From positions 62,001 through 126,000 of the forward strand of contig CAYWYS010000004.1 in NCBI GenBank assembly GCA_964462675.1: a DNA stretch of 64,000 bases. The letters run 5' to 3'. How positions within the stretch are numbered: the stretch's first letter is position 1; each line of letters starts with the position of its first letter. Below are positions 34,649 through 42,913 of the stretch, piece after piece. The DNA is from XN24 sp964462675 (lineage in GTDB: Bacteria; Pseudomonadota; Gammaproteobacteria; Steroidobacterales; XN24). The notes beneath the pieces are model-generated. The model saw only the letters and a list, made by a program, of their open reading frames with translations. It ran no database searches and was not told the DNA's origin. Position numbers and translations under genes: made by a program.

Positions 34649-35703
34649 GTCCATGCCGGCCCCGGCAGGCGGAGCCCGGCATCCTCCGGGAGTTCGAGCA
34701 GGCGATTCATCCATTGCAGCGCGCCGCCGGCCGCGCCCTTGACCAGGTTGTCGATGACCGACATCACGACGAAGCTCTCGCCGTCGGCCGCGACCGCGAG
34801 CCGGGCGCGGTTCGAGCCCGCAACGTCCTTGATGCGCGGCGGCGTGTCGATGACCTCGACGAAGGGCGAGCCGGCGTAGGCCCGCGCCAGCGTGGCGCGC
34901 AGCTCCGCGGCACCGGCCGGCGCGGCCAGCCGTCCGTGGATCGTCGCGTGGATGCCGCGCGCCCAGGGGCCGGAATGCGGCACGAAGTGCACCGTGCACG
35001 GCCCGGCGGCCTCGGCGGCCAGCTGCTCGATCTCGGGGCGGTGCCGGTGCACCAGCGGCTGGTAGGCGAACAGGTTGCCGTGTCGCTCGGGGTGATGCGT
35101 GGTCTCGCCGAGCTTGCGGCCGGCGCCGGTGCTGCCGGTCACGGCCGACACGAAGAATTCCGGCTCGGCCAGTCCGGCCGCGAGCAAGGGCACGATGCCG
35201 AGCAGCACTGAGGTCACGAAGCAGCCCGGGTGGCCGACATGCGGCGCGGGACGGCCGGCGAGATGCTCGGGCAGCGCGCAGGCGAACTCGGCGAGGCGCG
35301 CCGGGCAGGGATGCGGATGGCCGTAGACGGCCGCGTAGGCCGCCGGGTCGCGGAAGCGGAAGTCCGCCGACGCATCGACGACCGTCAGCGGCGCGCCGGC
35401 GATTGTCGCGGCCTGCAGCAGCGCATCGACGCGCGCGGCCGCGGCGCCGTGCGGGGCGGCACAGAACAGGGCGCGCACGCGCCCGTCGCGCACCGCCGCC
35501 TCGAGACCGGCCTCGTCGCAGAAGCGCGTCTCCGGCCAGGCCATGGCAAGGTTCGGGAACGCCGCGGCGAGCGGCTGGCCGGCGCGGCTGTCTGACGACA
35601 CCGCCGCAAGCGCCAGCGACGGGTGGCCGGCGAGCAGGCGCAGGAACTCGCCGGCGACGTAGCCGGTGCCGCCGAGCACGGCGACCGCATGGCGCTTGCT
35701 CAT
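34645..35703 (-). CDS. argC: N-acyl-gamma-glutamyl-phosphate reductase
   Basis: A 352-residue NADPH-dependent reductase. The Rossmann start VAVLGGTGYVAGEFLRLL and the catalytic Cys in GHPGCFVTSV are clear. The Cys motif differs from the common NPGCYPT and resembles the NPGCFAT of Bacteroidetes enzymes; the substrate-binding segment NLFAYQPLVHRHRPEIEQL also deviates from the usual VGGHRHxPEI. It reduces N-acylglutamyl phosphate to the semialdehyde. ATG 35703 overlaps the stop of the P-loop gene by four bases (ATGA). Confidence 0.92.
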   Translation of the reverse strand: MSKRHAVAVLGGTGYVAGEFLRLLAGHPSLALAAVSSDSRAGQPLAAAFPNLAMAWPETRFCDEAGLEAAVRDGRVRALFCAAPHGAAAARVDALLQAATIAGAPLTVVDASADFRFRDPAAYAAVYGHPHPCPARLAEFACALPEHLAGRPAPHVGHPGCFVTSVLLGIVPLLAAGLAEPEFFVSAVTGSTGAGRKLGETTHHPERHGNLFAYQPLVHRHRPEIEQLAAEAAGPCTVHFVPHSGPWARGIHATIHGRLAAPAGAAELRATLARAYAGSPFVEVIDTPPRIKDVAGSNRARLAVAADGESFVVMSVIDNLVKGAAGGALQWMNRLLELPEDAGLRLPGPAWT

Positions 35704-36761
35704 GCGCCGGCCTCGGGGCCGAACAGCACGCCGCGCAGGTGCTCGCCGAGCTCGGCTTCCTGGGTCAGCGCGTTGAACGCCGGCACGCCCATCTGTTCGC
35801 GGATGATCCGCACGCCGACCTCGTTGTCGGTCGAGCGGCCCGTGACCAGCGCCGGCTCGATACCGAAGCGCTCCCTGAGCAGGTGCACGCCGCCGAAGGC
35901 GCCGACCGGGTCGTTGGCGCACAGGATGACGGCCGACAGCGCTTTCCTGACTTCGGTGTCGCGCAGGATCGCCTCGACGCCGTAGGCGCCCATGATGCCG
36001 TCGCCGAGCTCGAACACGATGACGTCCGGGCGCGTCTCGGCCATGCGCGTCAGCATCGTGCGGGCGAGGCGCGGTCCGTTCGCGGGCGCGGTCGTGACGA
36101 TGCCGAAATCAGTGAAGATCGAGGTCGCGCGCGCGCCGGCATCCTCCATCGCGAGGATGTCCCGGCGCAGCGACACGCCCGTCGCCTTGAACGCGGCGAC
36201 GCGATACCCGTAGTGCGAGAAGCGGCTGATGATCGCCGCCGCGGCCGCGGTCTTGCCGGCGTCCATGCAGGTGCCGGCCAGCGCGATCGTCGGGATGCCA
36301 CGCGTGTCGACCGCCGGGTCGACCGGCAACGGCAGGCTGCCGACGCGCGCCGGCGTGCCGATGCGCTCGCCGAGATACGGGAAATGCAGCACGGTGCCCA
36401 GCACGCGGCACTCGAAGGGCTGGCCGCGATCGCGGTTCACCGAGTCGCAGATGCCCATGACGCCGCCGAGGTTCAGCAGGTTGATCTTGTCGCCCGGCGC
36501 GAGCGTTTTCGGGATGTGGCCGGAATAGCCGAACAGGGCGGCGCGGTGGCCGAGCGCGCCGACGACGATGTCGCCGCGCTTGACCTGCGCCATGCGGCCC
36601 GAGGTCAGCTCGAGCGTGTTGTAGGTGGACTTGTTGGACAGCACCTCGACGGCGATGACGACGCCTTCCTCGCAGGGAATCCCGGCGGCGATCTTGACCT
36701 CGCGGCCGAGCCGGCAGCTCTGCGCAACCGAAGCGATCTTGTCGACAATCAAGGGACGCAT
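35700..36761 (-). CDS. P-loop protein in the arginine cluster, DUF1611/DgcN-like (candidate acyl-glutamate-forming enzyme)
   Basis: A 353-residue cytoplasmic protein I cannot name with certainty. Residues 1-150 form a beta-rich domain (REVKIAAGIPCEEGVVIAVE, GDIVVGALGHRAALFGYSG). Residues 157-340 form a P-loop domain: ALAGTCMDAGKT (K170), then AAFKATGVSLRRDILAMEDAGA, FTDFG and VIVFELGDGIMGAYG. The order GTxxxxGKT, F-(K/R)-A-T-G, DF and a glycine-rich acidic strand resembles DUF1611, which includes DgcN, a D-glutamate N-acetyltransferase; dethiobiotin-synthetase-like families are alternatives. It lies three bases after argG and overlaps argC, within a cluster that lacks ArgA and ArgJ. A role in making N-acylglutamate is my inference. 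Confidence 0.6.
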   Translation of the reverse strand: MRPLIVDKIASVAQSCRLGREVKIAAGIPCEEGVVIAVEVLSNKSTYNTLELTSGRMAQVKRGDIVVGALGHRAALFGYSGHIPKTLAPGDKINLLNLGGVMGICDSVNRDRGQPFECRVLGTVLHFPYLGERIGTPARVGSLPLPVDPAVDTRGIPTIALAGTCMDAGKTAAAAAIISRFSHYGYRVAAFKATGVSLRRDILAMEDAGARATSIFTDFGIVTTAPANGPRLARTMLTRMAETRPDVIVFELGDGIMGAYGVEAILRDTEVRKALSAVILCANDPVGAFGGVHLLRERFGIEPALVTGRSTDNEVGVRIIREQMGVPAFNALTQEAELGEHLRGVLFGPEAGA

Positions 36762-36764
36762 CGG

Positions 36765-37976
36765 TCAGCCCCCTGCCCGCGTGTGCAGCATGCCGGCCAG
36801 CGCCTTCATGCGCGCCAGCCCGAGCGCGTCGGCCGCGCTCCACTCGCCGGCCGATTCGCCGTACTTGCCCTTGGTCGCCGCGAGCAGCGAGTGCGGCGAG
36901 GTCACGCCCTCGACGAACAATACGCCCGGCCGGAACAGCAGGTGCACCTCGCCGGTGACGCGCGCCTGCGAGGACGCCAGCAGTGCCTCGATGTCACGCG
37001 CCGCGGGCTCGAGGTGCTGGCCCTCGTGGACCAGGTCGCCGTAGACCAGCGCCAGCGGCTCCTTGATCTTCTGCTGCGTGCCGGTCAGCGTCAGCTTCTC
37101 GAGCTCGCGGTGCGCCGACAGCAGCGTCTCGGCGGCCGGCGCCTCGAAAGCGACGCGGCCCTTGGAGCCGAGGATGGTTTCGCCGAGGTGGATGCCGCGG
37201 CCGATGCCGAAGCCGCCTGCGAGCGTCTCGAGGCGCTCGATCAACGCCACGGGATCGAGCGCTTCGCCGTCCAGCGACACGGGCACGCCGCGCGCGAAGC
37301 CGATGCGATGGCGCGCCGGCGCGCGCGGCTGGTCGAATGCGCCGGCGGTCACGACCCAGGCGCTTTCCGGGATCGACTCACGCGAGTCGAGCGTTTCCTT
37401 GCCGCCGATCGTCGTGCCCCACAGGCCGCGGTTGATCGAGTAGGCGCCGCCGCCGGCCGGCACCGGCAGGCCGCGTTTCTCCAGCCACGCCACCTGCGCG
37501 GCGCGCTGCCAGTCGTGGTCGCGCACCGGCGCCAGCACCTCGAGGCCGGGGCGTAGCGTGCGTAGCGCGACTTCGAAGCGCACCTGGTCGTTGCCGGCCG
37601 CGGTGCTGCCGTGCGCCACGGTGTCGCTGCCCAGCGCGGCGGCCTGCGCGGCCACGAGCTTCGCCTGCAGGCCGCGCTCCGCGCCGACGCACAAGGGATA
37701 GAGCTGGCCGCGGCGGACGTTGCCGAACACCAGGTATTTCAGCACCGAGTCGAAGAACTCGCGGCGCGCGTCCACGGTGATGTGGCGCTCGGCGCCGAGC
37801 GCGAGCGCGCGGGCCTCGAGCGCCGCGGTGTCGACGTCGCCGCCGGTGTCCACGGTCACGGTGATGACCGGGCGGCCGAGGGTCTCCTTGAGCCAGGCCA
37901 CGCAAAACGACGTGTCCAGGCCGCCGGAGAAGGCGAGCAGAACGGGATTGCCGCCCGTCTGGGAGGAGGCGTTCAT
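36765..37976 (-). CDS. argG: Argininosuccinate synthase
   Basis: A 403-residue ATP pyrophosphatase: PP-loop LLAFSGGLDTSF, HGSTAAGNDQVRFE and YSINRGLWGTTIGGKETL. It joins citrulline and aspartate. FGNVRRGQLYPLCVGAER and SINRGLWGTTIGG match the Bacteroidetes branch better than the Xanthomonas or E. coli ones. It begins eight bases after the argR stop and ends three bases before the P-loop gene. In a pathway through N-acylcitrulline, its citrulline comes after deacylation, yet no argE-type deacylase is in the cluster. Confidence 0.94.
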   Translation of the reverse strand: MNASSQTGGNPVLLAFSGGLDTSFCVAWLKETLGRPVITVTVDTGGDVDTAALEARALALGAERHITVDARREFFDSVLKYLVFGNVRRGQLYPLCVGAERGLQAKLVAAQAAALGSDTVAHGSTAAGNDQVRFEVALRTLRPGLEVLAPVRDHDWQRAAQVAWLEKRGLPVPAGGGAYSINRGLWGTTIGGKETLDSRESIPESAWVVTAGAFDQPRAPARHRIGFARGVPVSLDGEALDPVALIERLETLAGGFGIGRGIHLGETILGSKGRVAFEAPAAETLLSAHRELEKLTLTGTQQKIKEPLALVYGDLVHEGQHLEPAARDIEALLASSQARVTGEVHLLFRPGVLFVEGVTSPHSLLAATKGKYGESAGEWSAADALGLARMKALAGMLHTRAGG

Positions 37977-37984
37977 CGGCTGTG

Positions 37985-38437
37985 TTACCTCGGGAAGATC
38001 TTGTTGAGACGGGCCAGCAGGGTTTGCTGGCCACGGGCGGAGGCGGTCGCGACGAAGATCGTGTCGTCGCCGGAAATTGTACCCGCAACCTCGCTCCAGC
38101 CGGCGCGGTCGACGGCGACGGCGACGCTCTGCGCCGCGCCGACCGAGGTGCGGATGATGGTCAGGTTCGGGCCGGCCGTCGACCAGCCGCTGACGAAACC
38201 CGCCAGCGGGCCGAAGCCGGCGGCCGAACCGACCGGACGCTGCGGCGGCAGGTAGCGTTCGCCGACCTTGGCGACGCCCAGGTCACGCAGGTCGCGGCTG
38301 ACGCTCGACTGGGTCGCGGCAAGCCCACGCGCCGACAGCAGCTCGACGAGCTCTGCCTGGCGCGCGACGCGATGTCGCTGCAGGAGGTCAAGGATGAGCT
38401 CCCGACGCTCGTGCTGTTGGGTGGTGACGGAAGGCAT
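37985..38437 (-). CDS. argR: Arginine repressor ArgR
   Basis: A 150-residue ArgR: winged helix with QAELVELLSARGLAATQSSVSRDLRDLGVAKV (the SSVSRDL recognition helix), and a C-terminal hexamerisation/arginine-binding domain with GTISGDDTIFVAT. It should sense arginine and repress the operon it heads. The ATG at 38437 is preferred over the one at 38497, which would lie inside the promoter and operator. The stop is eight bases from argG. Confidence 0.94.
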   Translation of the reverse strand: MPSVTTQQHERRELILDLLQRHRVARQAELVELLSARGLAATQSSVSRDLRDLGVAKVGERYLPPQRPVGSAAGFGPLAGFVSGWSTAGPNLTIIRTSVGAAQSVAVAVDRAGWSEVAGTISGDDTIFVATASARGQQTLLARLNKIFPR

Positions 38438-38469
38438 GGGGAAATGGCGGCCGGTGCGGGTGCGTAAAA

Positions 38470-38497
38470 ATGCGCATGATATATACTTCATGCGCAT
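38470..38497. promoter_or_regulatory. Perfect 28-bp dyad operator in the arg promoter (likely ArgR site)
   Basis: Two arms, ATGCGCATGA (38470-38479) and TCATGCGCAT (38488-38497), are exact inverse complements around an 8-base AT-rich centre. Each arm holds the self-complementary ATGCGCAT, and the two copies are 20 bases apart, two helical turns. The dyad covers the -10 and part of the spacer of the argR promoter. The pattern TGA-(8)-TCA at its core resembles an ARG box, so autoregulation by ArgR is the simplest reading. Confidence 0.7.
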
Positions 38498-38507
38498 GTA
38501 AAGTCAA
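38480..38507 (-). promoter_or_regulatory. Promoter of the argR-polA gene run
   Basis: On the minus strand TTGACT (38502-38507) is followed after 16 bases by TATATA (38480-38485), with an overlapping TATATC at 18 bases spacing. It is about 43 bases upstream of the argR ATG. This is the only clear promoter I see before the next 12 genes, all of which overlap or nearly touch. Confidence 0.65.
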
Positions 38508-38570
38508 GCCTCGTGATGTTCTCTTGGGCGCTGTACACTGCCCGCCACGATGGCCCGGAGTGCGATCTGG

Positions 38571-39254
38571 ATGAGCCTGAAACTGGAAACGGTCGAGCGA
38601 GAGACGGCGCCGGAACCCGCCGCGAGCGTCGTCTGGCTGCACGGCCTGGGCGCCGACGGCTACGATTTCGACCCGATCGTGCCGCAGCTGCGCCTGCCGG
38701 GCGGGCCGGAAATCCGCTATGTGTTCCCGCATGCGCCGATCCGCCCGGTGACGATCAACGGCGGCGTCCAGATGCGCGCCTGGTACGACATCGTCGCGAT
38801 CCAGCGCGGCGCACGCGAGGACGAGCCGGGCATCCGCGAAAGCGGCGAGGCGATTGCGGCGCTGATCCGGCGCGAGGCGGAGCGCGGTATCCCCGCGGAC
38901 CGCGTCGTGCTCGCCGGTTTCTCGCAGGGCGGCGCGGTGGCGCTGCATGCCGGCTTGCGTTACCCGGAGAAGCTGGCCGGTATCATCGCGCTGTCGACCT
39001 ACCTGCCGCTGCGCGCCGCCGCGGGCGAGTTCCACGAGGCAAATCGCGGCACCTCGATCTTCATGGCGCATGGCAGCCTCGACCCGGTCGTGCCCGCGGT
39101 GCTCGGCGAAGAGAGCGCGCGCTTTCTCACCGGGGCCGGCTACGACGTGCAGTACAAGAGCTACGTGATGCCCCACTCCGTCTGCCCGGAGGAGGTGGAG
39201 GACATCCGCCGCTGGATGGGGCGGACTTTGCGCGGGCCGCTGCCGCCGTTCTAG
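38571..39254 (+). CDS. Carboxylesterase/lysophospholipase of the alpha/beta-hydrolase fold
   Basis: A 227-residue serine hydrolase: VVWLHGLGADGYDF near the oxyanion hole, nucleophile in LAGFSQGGAVAL, acid in HGSLDPVVP and base His in MPHSVCPEE. This is the small phospholipase/carboxylesterase family (EstB, YpfH-like) that acts on short-chain esters or lysophospholipids in the cytoplasm. ATG 38571 has GGAG about 10 bases upstream; ATG 38550 is possible but lacks one. It is divergent from argR. Confidence 0.9.
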   Translation: MSLKLETVERETAPEPAASVVWLHGLGADGYDFDPIVPQLRLPGGPEIRYVFPHAPIRPVTINGGVQMRAWYDIVAIQRGAREDEPGIRESGEAIAALIRREAERGIPADRVVLAGFSQGGAVALHAGLRYPEKLAGIIALSTYLPLRAAAGEFHEANRGTSIFMAHGSLDPVVPAVLGEESARFLTGAGYDVQYKSYVMPHSVCPEEVEDIRRWMGRTLRGPLPPF

Positions 39255-39258
39255 CCGA

Positions 39259-41187
39259 TCAGTGCAAGGCTGAATCGTTGTCGAGCTCGAGCGACGGCAC
39301 CTCGCCGGCCGGCGTGACGCCGAGCACGCGGCAGAAGAACGCCAGCTCGGCCTCGAGTGCGGCGCGAATGTTCTCGGCGCTGCGAAAGCCGTGGCGCTCG
39401 TCCGGGAATTCGAAATAGGCCGTCGGCACGCCGCGGGCGCACAGCGCCGCGTGCATGCTGCGGCTCTGCTCCGGCGGCACGACGCGATCCTGTCCGCCCT
39501 GGAAGAAGATCACCGGGCAGCGAATCCGGTCCGCGTGACGCAGCGGCGAGCGCTCGTCCATCAGGCGCCGCGTCGCCGGGTCCGTCAGCGAGCCGACCAG
39601 CCAGTGGTCGTAGCGCGCCTCGAACTTGTGCGTCGTGCCGAACATGCCCGCCAGGTCGCCGATGCCGTAATAGCTGGCGCCCGCGCGGAAGGCGTCCGTG
39701 AAGGCGAGCGCGCACAGCACCGTGTAGCCGCCCGCGCTGCCGCCGCTGATGAATGCGGCGTCGGCATCGGCCAGGCCCCGGGCCGCGAGGAAGCGGACTC
39801 CTGCGACACAGTCCTCGACATCGGCGACGCCCCAGCGGCCATAGAGGCTCTCGCGGTAGGCGCGGCCGAAGCCCGTGCTGCCGCGGTAATTGACGTCCAG
39901 CACCGCGAAGCCGCGACTGGTCCAGAACTGGGTTTTCGCGTCGAACGCGGTCGAGGCCGCCGCGGTCGGGCCGCCGTGGACTTTCACCAGCACGGGCGGC
40001 CGGGCCTGCGCCGGGCCCTCGAACATCGGGTTGGTCGGCGGGTAATAGAGTGCATGCGCCAGCTCGCCGTCGCCGCTCGGGAACGAGATCGGTTGCGGCC
40101 GCGAGATCCATTCCGGATCCAGCGGCAGCGGCGCGCACTCGACAACGGTCCGTGGGCGGTAGCCCGGCATGTCCAGCGCGTAGACGGCCGTCGGTCGATC
40201 CGGCGCGCCCGCCAGCGCGACCGCCTCCTTGCCGTCGGTGGCGAGGTGCTCGAGCGCGTCGGGATCCCAGCCGAGCCTTGCCGGCAGGCCGCGGCCGAAC
40301 TGCCAGAGCTCCCAGCTGCCGTCGCGCGCCAGGCCGCCGAGCATGCCGCCCGCGACCTCGCCCCAGATCGACTGGCCGAACACCCACTGCGGCAGGCCGG
40401 CCTCCGAGTCCATCTCCGTCAGCCGTTCGAGCGGCTCGCCCGCGTGCCACGCATAGTGGTTCCACCAGCCGTCCGGGTCGGCCACGAAACCCAGCCGCCC
40501 GTCGCGCAGCCACTCCGGCTGGAATACCGCGATGCGCTCGCCGCCCGCGGCCCGCACCGGATCGGCCAGCCGGCCGTCCGCCGCGAGTGCCGCGACCCAC
40601 AGCTCGTTGCCGTCCCACGGCAGCTTCGGGTGGTCCCAGCTCAGCCATGCGAGCCGGTGCCCGTCGCGGTCCAGCCGCAGCGATGCATAGAAGTCGCTGC
40701 CGGACAGCAGGGTCGTAATGCGCCCGTCGTCGTCGATCGCAACGACCGAGTTTTCCGGCTCGGCGCCGGCGGCGTGGTCTTCGCAGACCGCCAGCAGTCG
40801 CCGCCGCGCCGGGTCGCGCACCAGGTCTGCGTAGCGCCGCTCGTCGGCGGGCGTCAGTCGCCTGATGACACCGTCGGCATCACGGTGCCAGATGGCCTGG
40901 TCCTCGTCGTTGACGAACCAGGTGTCCCGCCCGGCGACGCAATAGCTGCCGCCGCCGTACTCGTGAACCCGGCTGCGCGCGCTGTACGGCGGCGGCGTCA
41001 GCTCGGTGCGGCGCCCGCGCAGCTCGTGCATCAGCACGGTGCGGCCGCCTTCGGCGGGCCGTACCTCGAGCCAGGTGATCACGTCGCCGTCCCGGCGGGG
41101 CTGGTAGATGCGGGTGCTGGTCACCGCGACCTCGGCCGCGGCCAGTGGCGAGTCCCAGCTGCCGAAGGCTGCGCGGCGCGGCTTCAT
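39259..41187 (-). CDS. S9 family prolyl oligopeptidase/acyl-aminoacyl peptidase
   Basis: A 642-residue serine peptidase. An N-terminal beta-propeller (to about residue 370) shields a C-terminal alpha/beta-hydrolase with LVKVHGGPTAA, nucleophile in FISGGSAGGYTVL, Asp in FFQGGQDRVVPPEQ and His in DERHGFRS. There is no signal peptide, so it should degrade peptides in the cytoplasm, like acyl-peptide hydrolases. It starts inside the stop of the NRDE gene (ATGA) and its end faces the esterase gene with a few bases between them. Confidence 0.93.
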   Translation of the reverse strand: MKPRRAAFGSWDSPLAAAEVAVTSTRIYQPRRDGDVITWLEVRPAEGGRTVLMHELRGRRTELTPPPYSARSRVHEYGGGSYCVAGRDTWFVNDEDQAIWHRDADGVIRRLTPADERRYADLVRDPARRRLLAVCEDHAAGAEPENSVVAIDDDGRITTLLSGSDFYASLRLDRDGHRLAWLSWDHPKLPWDGNELWVAALAADGRLADPVRAAGGERIAVFQPEWLRDGRLGFVADPDGWWNHYAWHAGEPLERLTEMDSEAGLPQWVFGQSIWGEVAGGMLGGLARDGSWELWQFGRGLPARLGWDPDALEHLATDGKEAVALAGAPDRPTAVYALDMPGYRPRTVVECAPLPLDPEWISRPQPISFPSGDGELAHALYYPPTNPMFEGPAQARPPVLVKVHGGPTAAASTAFDAKTQFWTSRGFAVLDVNYRGSTGFGRAYRESLYGRWGVADVEDCVAGVRFLAARGLADADAAFISGGSAGGYTVLCALAFTDAFRAGASYYGIGDLAGMFGTTHKFEARYDHWLVGSLTDPATRRLMDERSPLRHADRIRCPVIFFQGGQDRVVPPEQSRSMHAALCARGVPTAYFEFPDERHGFRSAENIRAALEAELAFFCRVLGVTPAGEVPSLELDNDSALH

Positions 41188-41951
41188 CGCACCACCGCCA
41201 TGATCGGAAAGCTGAAATTGCTCTGGCCGGAACAGGCTCCGGTCTGGTCGAAGCGGCGCTCGGTGAATTCCATTTCCTTGTCCTCCCTGATCTTCAGCAC
41301 TGTCGAGCAGCGCGTGCCGTAATGCGGACTGACGATGAACGGCGACGACAGCAGCCGTTCCCACTCCGGACCGATGCCGGTGTCCGGCATCTCGTCATCG
41401 GCCGCGGGCGTCCGGTCGGCCAGCATCGCCACCAGCGCCTCGGTGTCCGCGCCAGCCGCGAGCAGCGCCTCGAAGCGCGCCCGCGTGCGCGCGAGTTTCG
41501 GCCATGGCGTGTCGAGCAGGTGGTTGGACAAGCCGTGGACACCGGGCTCGAGCGGCACCGGACCCAGCCCGCGGTTCGAAAGATATACCAGCGCCCCGGG
41601 ATCGCCCAGCAGCAGGTTGAAGCCGGCGTAGTCGCGGCCGCGCGACACCACTTCGCGGGCGTAGGCCGCAGGCGGCGCGCCGCTGTCGAGAAAACCGGTC
41701 ACGAGTTCGCCGCGCGAGCGCGGCCCGCGACCTTCCTCGAGCGGCTCGCGATAGTTGGTCACGACAGCGAAGCGACCCGTGCGGTGCGCGGCCAGCCAGC
41801 TGCCCCCGGCGCGCAGGTCCCGGCCGCCGACGGCGCCGTTGTCCCACCAGTCGGCCGGCGCCGCGGGCCGGTCGTGGAACTCGTCGCGATTGCCGGCGAG
41901 CACCAGCCGTGCAGTTTCATCCGGTCGCCAGGCGAATACGAGCAGGCACAT
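41184..41951 (-). CDS. NRDE (TANGO2-like) family protein
   Basis: A 255-residue protein starting MCLLVFAW with the family's N-R-D-E signature (LAGNRDEFHDRPAAPADWW) and the matching GGRDLRAGGSWLAAHRTGRFAVVTN. After Met removal Cys2 could act as an N-terminal nucleophile, as in Ntn hydrolases. Eukaryotic TANGO2 is linked to lipid metabolism and heme transport, but the bacterial role is unsettled. It is translationally coupled to the S9 peptidase. The Zn-ribbon Nudix gene lies 26 bases upstream. Confidence 0.9.
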   Translation of the reverse strand: MCLLVFAWRPDETARLVLAGNRDEFHDRPAAPADWWDNGAVGGRDLRAGGSWLAAHRTGRFAVVTNYREPLEEGRGPRSRGELVTGFLDSGAPPAAYAREVVSRGRDYAGFNLLLGDPGALVYLSNRGLGPVPLEPGVHGLSNHLLDTPWPKLARTRARFEALLAAGADTEALVAMLADRTPAADDEMPDTGIGPEWERLLSSPFIVSPHYGTRCSTVLKIREDKEMEFTERRFDQTGACSGQSNFSFPIMAVVR

Positions 41952-41977
41952 GGTTTCGTTTCAGCTCCGCTCCGCGC

Positions 41978-42913
41978 TCAGGTTTCAGGCCGCGCGATCC
42001 ATGGGCCCGGCTCGGCCTCGGCGGCGAGGCTGCGGCCGGGCGCCGCGTCGAACCAGTCCTGGACCAGCCGATAGGCAATCGAGACCTTCGGCGGCAGCAG
42101 CACGCGCCGCGCGACGATGTCGTCCCGGCCGACCCAGCGCGCATCCTCGAGCTCGCCGTCGCGCAGCGCGATCTCGCCGCCGGCGGGCCGGGCCCGGAAT
42201 CCCAGCATCAGGGAGGACGGGAACGGCCACGGTTGGGAGCTGTGGTAATCCACCGCGCCGACCCGCACGCCGGTTTCTTCGTGGACCTCGCGCCGCACGG
42301 CGTCCTCGAGGCTCTCGCCAGGCTCGACGAACCCGGCGATCGTCGAATACCGATCGGCGGGCCACGACGCCTGGCGGCCCAGCAGGCAGCGCTCTTCGTC
42401 GGCGACCAGCACGATGATCGCCGGGTCGACGCGCGGGAAATGCTTTGCGCCGCAGCCGGGGCACTCGCGCGCATGACCGGCCTCGGCGCTGCTCGTCGCT
42501 GCGCCGCAGGCGCCGCAGTGCCGGTGCCGCTCGTGCCACACCACCATGGCGCGCGCATAGGCGAGCAATGCCGCGTCGCCCGGCTCGAGCCGGTCACCGA
42601 TGCCGCGAATTTCTTCGAAAGTGCCGGGCAAGGCCGGCGGCGTGTCGCCGTCCAAGCCCGCCGCGAAACAGAGCCGCTCGTCGCGCCGGCCGAGCAGCAC
42701 GCAGTTGTCCGCGGCACCGTGGGCCGCAATGTCTTGCTGGCCCAGGTATACCGGCACCGGCGACTCGCCGACGCTGACCAGGTTACGGCGCCGCCAGACC
42801 GCGAGATAGCAGCCCTGCGCGCGCGCCGACTCGAGCCAGCCCGGATCCTTGCGGAGGTGTCCGAGCCGGTCCAGCGGCATGTCGGCAAGGAAATTGCTCG
42901 GCGCGCGGCTCAT
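41978..42913 (-). CDS. nudC: NAD(+) diphosphatase NudC
   Basis: A 311-residue protein with an N-terminal NudC domain, a four-Cys zinc ribbon (CGACG...CPGCG at about 176-201) and a Nudix hydrolase domain with GFVEPGESLEDAVRREVHEETGVRVG, followed by SQPWPFPSSLMLGF, the SQPWPFPxS motif specific for NADH pyrophosphatase. It splits NAD(H) and removes the NAD cap from RNA in E. coli. It overlaps the rraA stop by four bases. Confidence 0.95.
   Translation of the reverse strand: MSRAPSNFLADMPLDRLGHLRKDPGWLESARAQGCYLAVWRRRNLVSVGESPVPVYLGQQDIAAHGAADNCVLLGRRDERLCFAAGLDGDTPPALPGTFEEIRGIGDRLEPGDAALLAYARAMVVWHERHRHCGACGAATSSAEAGHARECPGCGAKHFPRVDPAIIVLVADEERCLLGRQASWPADRYSTIAGFVEPGESLEDAVRREVHEETGVRVGAVDYHSSQPWPFPSSLMLGFRARPAGGEIALRDGELEDARWVGRDDIVARRVLLPPKVSIAYRLVQDWFDAAPGRSLAAEAEPGPWIARPET

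Noticed and set aside
35403..37556. A 717-residue plus-strand frame across argC, the P-loop gene and argG
   Set aside because: It is an antisense shadow of three well-supported genes with continuous overlaps.
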